The position numbers and the translations under genes were made by a program. 61,818 bases of DNA. Source: Pseudodonghicola xiamenensis DSM 18339. Its GTDB lineage: Bacteria > Pseudomonadota > Alphaproteobacteria > Rhodobacterales > Rhodobacteraceae. Location: NCBI RefSeq assembly GCF_000429365.1, contig NZ_KE386894.1, forward strand, positions 2,238 to 64,055, read 5' to 3'. The notes under the pieces are model-generated. The model worked only from the letters and a program-made list of their open reading frames with translations, did not search any database and had not been told where the DNA came from. How positions within the stretch are numbered: the first letter of the stretch is position 1; each line of letters begins with the position of its first letter. Below are positions 9,236 to 17,824 of the stretch, one piece after another.

Positions 9236-9259
9236 GGGGGCCCCGGTTTCGAGGCCCCC
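9236..9259 (-). terminator. GC-rich hairpin after phoA
   Basis: Seven-base arms GGGGGCC/GGCCCCC around a 10-nt loop lie in the 105-bp gap downstream of phoA. On the minus strand a short T-containing stretch (TGCTTTG) follows. It could separate phoA from the ABC operon or attenuate read-through. Confidence 0.5.
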
Positions 9260-9281
9260 CGCACAAGTCATGTCATCAGGA

Positions 9282-10796
9282 TCATTCGCCGTTGCGCACG
9301 GCGTAGTTCATGATGTGGAAGATCACATTCTGTTCGAGGGTGCCATCGACGAGATGCGCCCAGGGGCCCTTGGCATAGACGGCAACGTCCTCGCCCGAGT
9401 GGGTTTCGGAGGCCATCGGGACCAGGGCTTGCTGCAGATAGTCCAGATCCATGGCCTCTTCCTGGGTGACCTCGGGGCGCGAGCCCGAATAGTCATTCTC
9501 GCCTTCGCCCTTTTTCAGGATCGAGCCGGAGCCGTTGGCATAGCTGATCACCGAATAGGGTTTGCCGTCATCCGCCAGCGCCAGATCGTCCGCATGGGCG
9601 ATCTCGGTTTTCGAGACGTTGTAGCACAGGCCCTGGATCGGGGTGCCGCGTCCGCAATAGCCGTTGAAGGCGATGGCGTGTTCGTGGTCGGCGGTGACGA
9701 TGATCAGCGTGTCCTTGTCGTCGGTCATCTCATCGGCCATGGCGACGGCCTCGGTCCACATCATACCGTCGGCGGCGGTGCGGGCAAAGTTACCGGCGTG
9801 GTTGGCGTGGTCGACCCGGCCGGCTTCGATCTCCAGATAGTAGCCGTCTTCGTTCTGGCTCAGAAAGTCGATCGCCTTCTTGGTCATGTCGACCAGCGAG
9901 GGCTCTTCCGCCGGGCGGTCGGCCTCATAGGAGGTATGGCTGTCGGTCCACATGCCGAAGATCGGACGCGACAGGTCGAGCGCGTCGAACTCGGCCCGGT
10001 TCGAGGCATATTGGATGCCTGCCGCCTCGACATCGGCCAGAAGATCCTTGCCATCCGGACGATGGCCCTTGCCGCCGTTCGGGGTCACGGCCCCTTTGGG
10101 GACGAAATAGCGCGACCCGCCGCCGAGCGCGATGTCGATGAGGCCGGATTTCAGCCCGTCGACCAGTTGCGAGGCGATGTCCTTTTGGGCGGTGCAGCCT
10201 TCCGGCACGCTGTCTTCCCAGTTGCGGTTGGCGGTCTTGGCGAAGACGGCGGCCGGGGTCGCGTGGGTCAGGCGGGCGGTGGTGACGATGCCGACCGATT
10301 TGCCCTCGGCGGCGACGATTTCGGCAAAGGTCGTCAGCTCATTGCCGGCAACGGTATCGCATTCGTTGTGAATGCCGGTGCCGCCGACGTTGATCATGTT
10401 GAACCGTTGCTTCACGCCGGTGTTCATCGAGCCCGCGGTCGGGGCCGAGTCCGGCGTCTGCGCGTTGATGTTATAGGTCTTGACGATCCCGTTGTAGAAC
10501 CCGTTCGTCTCATAGGGCAGGACATGCTCCTCGCCCAGCTTGCCAAGCTGCTGGCCGACATACAGGCGGGTGGCATAGTTGGTGCCGATGCCGTTGCCGT
10601 CGGCGATCATCAGGATCACGTTCTTGGCGCGACCGGTATTCTGCGCGCGCGCGATGATTTCCTCGACAGTGGTCTCGCCGGCCTTGAACCAGTCGCTCGA
10701 CGCTTGCACCGGCGGCAGGTCCTGAGCCATGGCAGTAGTTGATGCGGCCAGTGATGCGGCCAGTGCGATGGCCGAGATGGAAAAAGTGGTTTTCAT
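9282..10796 (-). CDS. phoA: Alkaline phosphatase, PhoA family
   Basis: A 504-residue periplasmic phosphomonoesterase. A Sec signal peptide occupies about 1-24 (ending TAMA). Active-site features of the PhoA family are visible: a metal-binding Asp in MIADGNG (D66), the nucleophile in TPDSAPTAGS (S117), EAGRVDHANHAGN ligands, VTADHEH ligands, and a late His in ETHSGED. The length is close to E. coli PhoA (471). Catalysis needs two Zn and one Mg ion, which may explain the metal-type ABC operon directly downstream. A Pho-box-like sequence lies 64 bp upstream, so phosphate-starvation control is likely. Confidence 0.93.
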   Translation of the reverse strand: MKTTFSISAIALAASLAASTTAMAQDLPPVQASSDWFKAGETTVEEIIARAQNTGRAKNVILMIADGNGIGTNYATRLYVGQQLGKLGEEHVLPYETNGFYNGIVKTYNINAQTPDSAPTAGSMNTGVKQRFNMINVGGTGIHNECDTVAGNELTTFAEIVAAEGKSVGIVTTARLTHATPAAVFAKTANRNWEDSVPEGCTAQKDIASQLVDGLKSGLIDIALGGGSRYFVPKGAVTPNGGKGHRPDGKDLLADVEAAGIQYASNRAEFDALDLSRPIFGMWTDSHTSYEADRPAEEPSLVDMTKKAIDFLSQNEDGYYLEIEAGRVDHANHAGNFARTAADGMMWTEAVAMADEMTDDKDTLIIVTADHEHAIAFNGYCGRGTPIQGLCYNVSKTEIAHADDLALADDGKPYSVISYANGSGSILKKGEGENDYSGSRPEVTQEEAMDLDYLQQALVPMASETHSGEDVAVYAKGPWAHLVDGTLEQNVIFHIMNYAVRNGE

Positions 10797-10859
10797 GGTG
10801 TCCTCTAAGGAGTTGTCCCGGCTCGAAAGGTGGCGGGTCGACTTTGCGCGACCGTCCTA

Positions 10860-10877
10860 ACACCAGAAATGTGACAG
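10860..10877 (-). promoter_or_regulatory. Candidate Pho box upstream of phoA
   Basis: On the minus strand this reads CTGTCAC-ATTT-CTGGTGT. The first heptamer matches the PhoB consensus at 6 of 7 positions and the second at 4 of 7, with the correct 4-bp spacer. Its position, 64 bp upstream of the phoA start codon, suits activation of phoA. Confidence 0.55.
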
Positions 10878-10980
10878 GAGTGTGTAGGTCGGGCAGGGAA
10901 ACGGGGACATGTCCGCCGCGTCCGGGCCGGGCTGTGTCTGGCCCGTTGCGGCGCGCATCCCGGTGCAATATGCGGTTGAT

Positions 10981-12009
10981 ATGATATCGGTCCCGTTGCC
11001 TTTCGTTGTCGCAATTTTGTTGGCGATCCTCCTTGGTGTCATCCTGGCGCGGCAGGCGCGGCAGGATCGCCCGGTGATCGCTTTTCTGACCGTCGCTTTG
11101 ATCCTGATGATCCTGGTAGGGCTGCGCTGGAGCGTCGATGCGGCGGTCTTCCGCTTTCTCCAGCCGGTTGTCGCGGCCATGATGCCGGCCACGGCCTGGC
11201 TGTGTTTTGCCCGGCTTCGCGGTCCCGGCCGGGTGCCGGGCTGGCTGCATTTCCTGCCGGCGGGTATCGTCTTGCTGTTGTCCGCCTTCTGGTCCCGGCT
11301 GCATCCACCGATAGATGCGCTGCTGTTCGTGCTGTTTGTCACCTATGGTTTGCTGTTGTTGCGCAATGGGCGTCTGGGGCCGGACCGGCTGACGGCGGCG
11401 CGGTTCGGCGATGCATCCCTGGCGGGCCGTGCGGCGATGGTGGCGGGCGGGCTGTTGGTCTTTTCCGGGCTGATCGACCTGGCCATTGCGCTGGATTTCG
11501 GCCTGGGGGACGGCAGCCACGCCGCCCGTCTGGTGAGCGCGGGCAATCTGACGCTGGTGCCGTTGATCGCGTGGGCACTGGTCCTGATGGGACAGAGCGC
11601 CCTGCCGGCGTCCAGCCCGGACCCCTCGCCCGAGATCGTCCCGCGCGGCATCCCGCCCGACGACGAGCGGGTGTTGGCCGATCTGGATCGGCTGTTGACC
11701 GAAACCGCGCTGTATCGCGATCCCGATCTGAACCTCGACAGGTTGTCCCGGCGCCTGGCGGTTCCGGCGCGGCAGCTCTCGGGGGCGATCAATCGCAAGC
11801 TGGGACAGAACGTGTCGCAGGCGATCAACGGCTGGCGCATTCGCGAGGCGATGCAATTGCTTGCCGAGACCGATCGTCAGGTCACCGCCATCATGTTCGA
11901 CTGCGGCTTTCAGACCAAATCCAATTTCAATCGCGAGTTTCGGCGCGTGGCCGGCTGCTCGCCCAGCGACTGGCGGCGCGGGGCGAGGGATGCGCGGGCC
12001 GGCGTCTAG
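10981..12009 (+). CDS. Membrane-anchored AraC-family regulator
   Basis: A 342-residue protein with about six or seven hydrophobic segments in residues 1-225 and a C-terminal AraC/XylS DNA-binding domain (about 240-342). The DNA-binding part shows the two helix-turn-helices (DLNLDRLSRRLAVPARQLSGAI, split by the usual linker, then IMFDCGFQTKSNFNREFRR). This layout is known for a minority of AraC regulators whose sensor is a membrane domain. I took the ATG directly before the first membrane segment; an earlier in-frame start at 10909 would overlap the phoA promoter. The gene is divergent from phoA and ends four bases inside the convergent hydrolase gene. Its ligand is unknown. Confidence 0.8.
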   Translation: MISVPLPFVVAILLAILLGVILARQARQDRPVIAFLTVALILMILVGLRWSVDAAVFRFLQPVVAAMMPATAWLCFARLRGPGRVPGWLHFLPAGIVLLLSAFWSRLHPPIDALLFVLFVTYGLLLLRNGRLGPDRLTAARFGDASLAGRAAMVAGGLLVFSGLIDLAIALDFGLGDGSHAARLVSAGNLTLVPLIAWALVLMGQSALPASSPDPSPEIVPRGIPPDDERVLADLDRLLTETALYRDPDLNLDRLSRRLAVPARQLSGAINRKLGQNVSQAINGWRIREAMQLLAETDRQVTAIMFDCGFQTKSNFNREFRRVAGCSPSDWRRGARDARAGV

Positions 12010-13037
12010 TCAGGCGCTTGGCGAGGGGGCAGAGACTGTGACAGAAAGCCGGAGATCCGGCGGGCGATTTCATCGTGGAGCGCGCTGCGGTCCCGGTCGT
12101 ATCCGTCGCGGCAGATGATGCCGTCGCCCGGTGTCTCGGCATCGAGCAGGGCTTCGGCGCCGGGTTTGCACCGTTGGATGAAACTGAAGTGCATCGTGCC
12201 CGGGATGGTCTCCTCCTGCGTGGATCGTGCGGGAAGGTGGGCGGCCAGCCAGCCCGATTCCAGCACAGCAGGCAGGCCGCCGATGTCGATGTCGGCCCCA
12301 AGCACCAGCGCCGGTATATCGACCTGAGCGAGGCTGTCGGCGGAAAACCCGCGTGCCAGTCCGAGATCGAGGGTTACGAAGACGGCAAGTCGCGGATCGT
12401 GAAGATCCTGCCCGAGGCGTGAGTCGCCCAGCCCGAGTTCTTCCGAGAGCTCGCAGGTGCGCAGCGTCGGGTTGGTGTCGCAGTCCTGTGCGAAAAGGAC
12501 CGGATCGAAACGCGCGCCGGCCAGTGCCGCGACGGTCCAGCCGCCGAGAGAATGGCCGATGGCCGTGACGCGGGCAGGATCGAGAAGGCCGTCGAATTCC
12601 GGCGTGGCCAGCATCGCATCCAGGCTGCGGCTCAGGTCGCGGGGCCGCTCCCACAGCCGGGAGGCCTGTTCGGGGCTGCGGTCGAAGGTGGTGGTGCCGG
12701 GATGGTCCGGTGCGGCCACGACATAGCCCTCGGGCACGAGCCTGCCCGCCAGCCAGTTCAGATTGCGCCAGTTGCCGCCATAGCCGTGCGACAGCAGGAT
12801 CACCGGATGCCGGCCAGCCTGGGGCTGCGCGTCGGGGTGTACCTGCACGCCGTAAAAGGCGGCGTTGCCGCCAAGGGTTTCCAAGGGGCCGCTGTCGTCG
12901 GTCGGATACCAGATCGTCAAATCGAGTGGCCGGCTGCTGTCCGGGTCGATGGTGATCTGACGAAGGCCGATCTCGGCTGCCTGCAGGGCGGTCGCGCCCA
13001 GAAGCAGGGCGGCGGCGAGGGCGGGGATGAGGGTCAT
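12006..13037 (-). CDS. Exported alpha/beta hydrolase, PAF-acetylhydrolase/dienelactone-hydrolase-like
   Basis: A 343-residue protein with a signal peptide (about 1-20, ending ALQA) and an alpha/beta-hydrolase fold. The oxyanion region is LLSHGYGGNW, the nucleophile elbow is GHSLGGW, the candidate acid lies in LVLGADIDIGG, and the His is in TMHFSF. The N-terminal IWYPTDDSGPLE segment resembles the platelet-activating-factor acetylhydrolase-like group of predicted dienelactone hydrolases. Two Cys pairs in the cap (DCDTNPTLRTC) suit a periplasmic protein. The substrate is unknown. Tail-to-tail with the AraC gene (4-bp overlap); not clearly in an operon. Confidence 0.75.
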   Translation of the reverse strand: MTLIPALAAALLLGATALQAAEIGLRQITIDPDSSRPLDLTIWYPTDDSGPLETLGGNAAFYGVQVHPDAQPQAGRHPVILLSHGYGGNWRNLNWLAGRLVPEGYVVAAPDHPGTTTFDRSPEQASRLWERPRDLSRSLDAMLATPEFDGLLDPARVTAIGHSLGGWTVAALAGARFDPVLFAQDCDTNPTLRTCELSEELGLGDSRLGQDLHDPRLAVFVTLDLGLARGFSADSLAQVDIPALVLGADIDIGGLPAVLESGWLAAHLPARSTQEETIPGTMHFSFIQRCKPGAEALLDAETPGDGIICRDGYDRDRSALHDEIARRISGFLSQSLPPRQAPD

Positions 13038-13452
13038 CGGTGGGCTCCCATATGGTGTGAACCCGGTTCGGGTAACGCCCTGGCGCGGGGGAAGAGACCT
13101 CGAACACGATTGAGGTCGTGCGGAACGCGATCGAGAACCGCTTTTGTCGGGATCGAGGACATGCCCTGAGCGCGCGAGACCTGGCCCGCACCGGTGGCAA
13201 GGCTTTGTCCCGGGGGGCTTCTTTCTAAAATTTGCGGTGATTGCGATGGTGTTTGACGTAGACACAACCTTGACACGAGTGGGGCGCGCAGTTCTGGTCG
13301 GAACGCGGGCCGGTGCGGCATGTGCTGTTCATGTCGTGCCGGGCTCGTGCCCGAGGTCGCGTTGCCGACATCCTGATCGGCTTTCAGCTTGCGTGCCAGA
13401 AGACCCGCGAAGGGCAGGGCGACCGGAAGAACGTAAGATAAAGGAAAGTTTG
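13038..13452. other. Intergenic region upstream of adiA
   Basis: This 415-bp gap separates divergent genes (hydrolase and arginine decarboxylase), so it should contain both promoters. A TTGACA hexamer at 13270-13275 is a possible -35 element for adiA, but no good -10 element follows at 16-18 bp. No convincing small gene, RNA or strong hairpin was seen. The adiA ribosome site AAGGAAAG lies at its 3' end. Confidence 0.4.
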
Positions 13453-15753
13453 ATGGGACTTACAGTCGAACGGCGTCTTGGCCTCAAGGTCTTGTTCGCG
13501 CACGGCGAACTCGGAGAGCAGAGCGCCGCAGGGAATGCGGCGCAAAAACTCATCGACGATCTGACAGAGCGCAACGTCACAGTCGCGGAGGCCAGTTCGG
13601 CCGATGATGCAGCGGCCCGCATTCAGACCGATGCGGGGTTGCAATGCGTCTTGCTCGACTGGGGGCTTGCGGATGCGGACGGAGAGCTCAAGGCCGAGAA
13701 TCTGCTGTCAATGCTGCGGGCCCGCAATGCGACCATTCCGATTTTTCTGGTCACCTCGCGACGGACCGCGACGGAACTGCCGATGACGGTTCTGGAGCAG
13801 GTGAACGATTTCATCTGGCTCTTGGAGGATACTGCGGAATTCATTGGCGGGCGCGTGGTCGCGGCGGTGAATCGCTATCGCGAAACGGTTCTGCCGCCGA
13901 TGTTCAAGGCGCTTGCCGAATTCGCCAGCGTCTATGAATATTCTTGGCACACCCCGGGCCATACCGGCGGCACCGCCTTTCTGAAACATATCGCCGGGCG
14001 TGCCTTCTTCGAATTCTTCGGCGAGGAACTGTTCCGCTCGGATCTGTCGATCTCGGTCGGGGAACTCGGCTCGCTGCTCGATCACTCTGGCCCGATCGGC
14101 GAGGGTGAGAAATATGCCGCCCGCGTCTTCGGGGCGGATCGCTCCTATACGGTGACCAACGGCAGCTCGACCTCGAACCGGGTGATCATGATGGCCAGCG
14201 TCACCCGTGGCCAGATCGCGCTCTGTGACCGCAATTGCCACAAGTCGGTGGAGCATGCGATCACCCTGTCAGGCGCCATCCCCACCTATCTGGTGCCCTC
14301 GCGCAACGGGCTGGGGCTGATCGGCCCGATCCATCCGCAGAAACTGACCGCCGAGGCGATCCGCAACACGATTGCCGACAACCCGCTGAGCGCGAAGGCC
14401 AATGATCTCACCCCGGTGCATGCGATCATCACCAACTCCACCTATGACGGGCTGTGTTATAACGTGCTCAGGGTCGAGGAACTGATCGGTCAGAGTGTCG
14501 ACCGGCTGCATTTCGATGAGGCCTGGTATGGCTATGCCCGGTTCAACCCGATCTATGAGGGGCGTTTCGCCATGCATGGTGCGCCCGAGGCCGGCGACCG
14601 CTCCGGCCCGACGGTCTTTGCCACCCAATCCACCCACAAGCTGCTGGCGGCGCTGTCGCAGGCCTCGTTCATCCATGTACGCGACGGCCGCAAGCCGATT
14701 CCGCACAACCGGTTCAACGAAGCGTTCATGATGCATGCCTCCACCTCTCCGCAATATGCGATCATCGCCTCGAACGATGTCAGTGCCGCAATGATGGACG
14801 GGGTCGGCGGGCTGACGCTGACGTCGGAATCGATTGGCGAGGCCATCGCGTTCCGGCAGATGATCGCTCGCCTGCGTGCCGAATTCCTCGATGCGGGGGA
14901 TTGGTTCTTCGGCGCCTTCCAGCCCGAGACCGTGAAGGTCGGCGGCAGCCGCGTGGCGTTCCAGAACGCCGATCCGGAACGTCTGGCCAAGGACGCTTCG
15001 GCCTGGGTGCTGCACCCCGATGACGATTGGCACGGGTTTGACGGGCTGGAAGACGATTACTGCATGCTCGACCCGATCAAGGTGTCGATCATGACGCCGG
15101 GCATGTCGGCGCAGGGCAAGATGGAGGAGCAGGGCATTCCCGCCGCTATCGTCTCGGCCTATCTCGATACCCAGGGCATCGTGGTCGAGAAGACCACCGA
15201 TTTCACCATCCTGTTCCTGTTCTCCTTCGGGATCACCAATGGCAAATGGGGCACGTTGCTGAATGCGCTGCTGAACTTCAAGAAGGATTATGATGCCGAC
15301 CGCCCGCTGCGCGAAGTGCTGCCCGATCTGGTCGCGACCCATCCGGAGCGCTATGGCGCCATGGGGCTGAAGGCGCTGGCCGAGGAGATGTTCGCCGCCA
15401 TGGCCGAGCTGAAGACGACGGAAGCCATGGCGCAGGGCTTCTCCACCCTGCCGGTGCCGGAACTCAGCCCGGTCGAGGCCTATGAGCAGCTGGTGCTGGA
15501 TCACGTCGAATCCCTGCCGCTCGACGCAATGGCGGGGCGCATCGTCGCGACCGGGGTGGTGCCCTATCCGCCGGGCATCCCGCTTTTGATGCCGGGGGAG
15601 AACGCGGGGCCCGCCGACGGGCCGCTGCTGGCCTATCTGAAGGCGCTCGAGGCCTTCGATCAGCGGTTCCCGGGCTTTGCCCACGATACCCACGGGGTCG
15701 AGGTCGAGGACGGCAAATACCGCGTCCTCTGCGTCGCCGCAGCTGCTGAGTGA
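13453..15753 (+). CDS. adiA: Arginine decarboxylase, acid-inducible AdiA type
   Basis: A 766-residue PLP-dependent fold-type I decarboxylase converting arginine to agmatine and CO2 and consuming a proton. The N-terminal response-regulator-like wing domain (about 1-130), PLP core and C-terminal domain are all present. The Schiff-base Lys lies in ATQSTHKLLAALSQAS (K396). The segments HASTSPQYAIIASNDV, GKWGTLLNALLNFKK and PYPPGIPLLMPGEN follow E. coli AdiA (755 residues) more closely than CadA or SpeC/F. The downstream antiporter is AdiC-like, supporting arginine as substrate. I chose the ATG after a strong AAGGAAAG ribosome site; the in-frame extension upstream is intergenic. Confidence 0.88.
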   Translation: MGLTVERRLGLKVLFAHGELGEQSAAGNAAQKLIDDLTERNVTVAEASSADDAAARIQTDAGLQCVLLDWGLADADGELKAENLLSMLRARNATIPIFLVTSRRTATELPMTVLEQVNDFIWLLEDTAEFIGGRVVAAVNRYRETVLPPMFKALAEFASVYEYSWHTPGHTGGTAFLKHIAGRAFFEFFGEELFRSDLSISVGELGSLLDHSGPIGEGEKYAARVFGADRSYTVTNGSSTSNRVIMMASVTRGQIALCDRNCHKSVEHAITLSGAIPTYLVPSRNGLGLIGPIHPQKLTAEAIRNTIADNPLSAKANDLTPVHAIITNSTYDGLCYNVLRVEELIGQSVDRLHFDEAWYGYARFNPIYEGRFAMHGAPEAGDRSGPTVFATQSTHKLLAALSQASFIHVRDGRKPIPHNRFNEAFMMHASTSPQYAIIASNDVSAAMMDGVGGLTLTSESIGEAIAFRQMIARLRAEFLDAGDWFFGAFQPETVKVGGSRVAFQNADPERLAKDASAWVLHPDDDWHGFDGLEDDYCMLDPIKVSIMTPGMSAQGKMEEQGIPAAIVSAYLDTQGIVVEKTTDFTILFLFSFGITNGKWGTLLNALLNFKKDYDADRPLREVLPDLVATHPERYGAMGLKALAEEMFAAMAELKTTEAMAQGFSTLPVPELSPVEAYEQLVLDHVESLPLDAMAGRIVATGVVPYPPGIPLLMPGENAGPADGPLLAYLKALEAFDQRFPGFAHDTHGVEVEDGKYRVLCVAAAAE

Positions 15754-15765
15754 GGAGGACCTTCA

Positions 15766-17277
15766 ATGTCTGACACGACTTCCTCTCAAGGGGCCTCCTC
15801 GGGATCCAAGATGGGTCTGTTGCCTGCGACGCTGATGGTGGCCGGCAACATGATGGGCTCGGGTGTCTTCATGCTGCCCGCCAACCTGGCCGCCATTGGC
15901 GGGATCGCGCTGGTGGGCTGGATCATCACCCTGGTCGGGGCGCTGGCGCTAGCCATGGTCTTCGCCAAGCTGGCCGCGCTCGATCCGGCTGCCGGCGGGC
16001 CCTATGCCTACGCGCGAAAGTCCTTTGGCGATTACATGGGCTTTCAGACCAACCTGATCTATTGGCTGGCCAATGTGGTGGGCAATGTCGGTCTGGCGGT
16101 TGCCGGACTCGGCTATCTCACCTATTTCTTTCCCGAGCTGAAAATCCCGCTGGTGCTGGCGCTGGGCCAGATCGCGATCATCTGGTTTTTCACCTACGCC
16201 AATATGCTCGGGCCGCGTTTCGTCGGGCGGATGCAGTCCTTTACCACCGTCGCGGCGCTGTTCCCGATCATCGGCATGGCGATCTTCGGCTGGTTCTGGT
16301 TCTCGGCAGACACTTACGCCGCAGGCTGGAACGTCTCGGGGGAAAGCTCCTTCACGGCGATCGGGGCGACGCTGAACTTCACCCTCTGGGCCTTCATCGG
16401 GGTCGAGACCGCCTCGGTCTCGGCCGGTGTGGTCGAGAACCCGCGCCGCAACGTGCCGATCGCCACCCTGGGCGGGGTGATCCTCGCTGGGGTCTGCTAT
16501 GTGCTGTCCTCGACTGCGATCATGGGGATGATCCCGAATGCCGAGCTGATCACCTCTGCCGCGCCCTTTGCCGATGCTGTGCGGATGGCGCTGGGCTCGG
16601 AGGCGGCCAATATCGTCGCGATCTGTGCGGCCGTCGGTTGTCTGGGCTCGCTCGCCGGTTGGACCCTGCTTGTCGGCCAAAGCGCCAAGGCCGCGGCGGA
16701 CGATGGGCTGTTCCCCAATGTGTTCTCGCGCACCAATGCCAAGGGTGTGCCCTCGGCGGGTCTGGCCATCGTGGCAGTTCTGATGAGCGTTCAGGTGCTG
16801 GCCACCATGTCGCCCACCGCTTCGGAGCAGTTCGGCAAGATCGCCTCGATCGCGGTGATCATGACGCTGCTGCCCTATATCTACTCGGCCATCGCCCTCA
16901 AGGTGCTGAGTTTCAACAAGGTCGAACACCACGAATATGCGATCTACACGATCATCAGCCTGATCGGGGCGATCTATTGTCTTTGGGCCATCGTCGGCTC
17001 CGACGGGCAGCAGACGCGCTGGTCGCTGATCTTCGTGGTCTCGACCATCGTGTTCTATGCGATGGCACTGAACCACAAGCGCCATGTCGAGGCGCATGAC
17101 GTCAAGACCGGCGGGCAGGTGCCGCGGATCGTGCGGTATCTGACGTTCACGATCACCCTGGTGGCGCTGGCACTGATGTTCTGGGTCTCGGTTGACGAGC
17201 AATCTTCGGACAAGCTGCACACCCGGTCGCCGCAACCGGTCGCCAAGGTTCAGGCCGATGGGGTGCCGTCGCAGTAG
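15766..17277 (+). CDS. adiC: Arginine:agmatine antiporter, AdiC type
   Basis: A 503-residue APC-family membrane antiporter that would exchange external arginine for internal agmatine. AdiC landmarks are conserved: GNMMGSGVF in TM1 (Ser26 region), LIYWLA (Tyr93), NFTLWAFIGVE (Trp202 and Glu208) and AGWTLLVGQ (Trp293). Compared with E. coli AdiC (445 residues) there is a C-terminal extension with one extra predicted membrane segment (about 463-483) and a polar tail. It starts 12 bp after adiA with a GGAGG ribosome site and forms a two-gene acid-resistance operon with it. Confidence 0.9.
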   Translation: MSDTTSSQGASSGSKMGLLPATLMVAGNMMGSGVFMLPANLAAIGGIALVGWIITLVGALALAMVFAKLAALDPAAGGPYAYARKSFGDYMGFQTNLIYWLANVVGNVGLAVAGLGYLTYFFPELKIPLVLALGQIAIIWFFTYANMLGPRFVGRMQSFTTVAALFPIIGMAIFGWFWFSADTYAAGWNVSGESSFTAIGATLNFTLWAFIGVETASVSAGVVENPRRNVPIATLGGVILAGVCYVLSSTAIMGMIPNAELITSAAPFADAVRMALGSEAANIVAICAAVGCLGSLAGWTLLVGQSAKAAADDGLFPNVFSRTNAKGVPSAGLAIVAVLMSVQVLATMSPTASEQFGKIASIAVIMTLLPYIYSAIALKVLSFNKVEHHEYAIYTIISLIGAIYCLWAIVGSDGQQTRWSLIFVVSTIVFYAMALNHKRHVEAHDVKTGGQVPRIVRYLTFTITLVALALMFWVSVDEQSSDKLHTRSPQPVAKVQADGVPSQ

Positions 17278-17328
17278 ACCTGTCCGACAGCATCGGGGAG
17301 GGGTCGGCTCTTCCCCCAAAATCCCGAC

Positions 17329-17359
17329 AGTCCCGCGTCCACTGTGGCGCGGGACTTTT
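17329..17359 (+). terminator. Rho-independent terminator after adiC
   Basis: A perfect 9-bp stem, AGTCCCGCG at 17329-17337 pairing with 17348-17356, encloses a 10-nt loop and is followed by TTTT. It lies about 50 bp after the adiC stop codon. Confidence 0.85.
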
Positions 17360-17416
17360 CAGACCCCTGCGGCAGATGGAACCTGTAGCGGAAGATCGCG
17401 GCACTTCCCCTTGATC

Positions 17417-17449
17417 TTGACATTTAGGTGGCATTTTGCTACCTAGAAC
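17417..17449 (+). promoter_or_regulatory. Promoter with palindromic operator of the toxin-antitoxin pair
   Basis: A perfect -35 hexamer TTGACA (17417-17422) is followed by an inverted repeat at 17425-17445 (TAGGTGGCA and TGCTACCTA arms, one mismatch, 3-nt centre). The -10 position is poorly matched (TACCTA at 17-bp spacing, or TAGAAC further on). The palindrome sits in the spacer and -10 region, as expected for autorepression by an antitoxin or TA complex. Confidence 0.6.
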
Positions 17450-17467
17450 GCAGCGCAGGAGGTGCAG

Positions 17468-17824
17468 ATGGCCCAGTCCGTGAAGCTTGCCGATGACATC
17501 ATGGCCCTGGTTCGCCGCGAGGCTGAGCTGCAAAGCCGGTCTGTGGCGGGTCAGATTACGCATTGGCTCAAGATTGGCCGTGCGATCGAACATTCCGACA
17601 GCTTCGATTATGCCCGCATCATCGCTGCGCTCGAAGGCAAGCTCGACACCACTCAATTGGGTGAGGATGAAGACATCGCCTGGCTCGATGCCTTCACCGA
17701 GAAGATGGGGCAGGCTTCTGACGCTGAAGAGGCCTTCTTCGCCCGGCGTCAAAGGCTTGGCCGGGGGGTCGGGCTCGATGCTGGTGGCAACCTCGTTTAC
17801 GCAAAGACAGACAGCGCTGCATGA
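17468..17824 (+). CDS. ParD-like antitoxin
   Basis: A 118-residue protein whose first 40 residues (AQSVKLADDIMALVRREAEL, then RSVAGQITHWLKIGRAIE) match the ParD-like antitoxin family, a ribbon-helix-helix DNA-binding domain. The rest is acidic and probably neutralises the toxin. An AGGAGG ribosome site five bases before this ATG decided the start; a GTG six bases earlier is embedded in that ribosome site. The stop overlaps the zeta-toxin start (ATGA), and a palindromic promoter lies directly upstream, so autoregulation is expected. Confidence 0.8.
   Translation: MAQSVKLADDIMALVRREAELQSRSVAGQITHWLKIGRAIEHSDSFDYARIIAALEGKLDTTQLGEDEDIAWLDAFTEKMGQASDAEEAFFARRQRLGRGVGLDAGGNLVYAKTDSAA

Noticed and set aside
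13453..15753. Lysine or ornithine decarboxylase instead of AdiA
   Set aside because: The segments around the PLP Lys and the C-terminus follow AdiA better, and the partner antiporter is AdiC-like rather than CadB or PotE.
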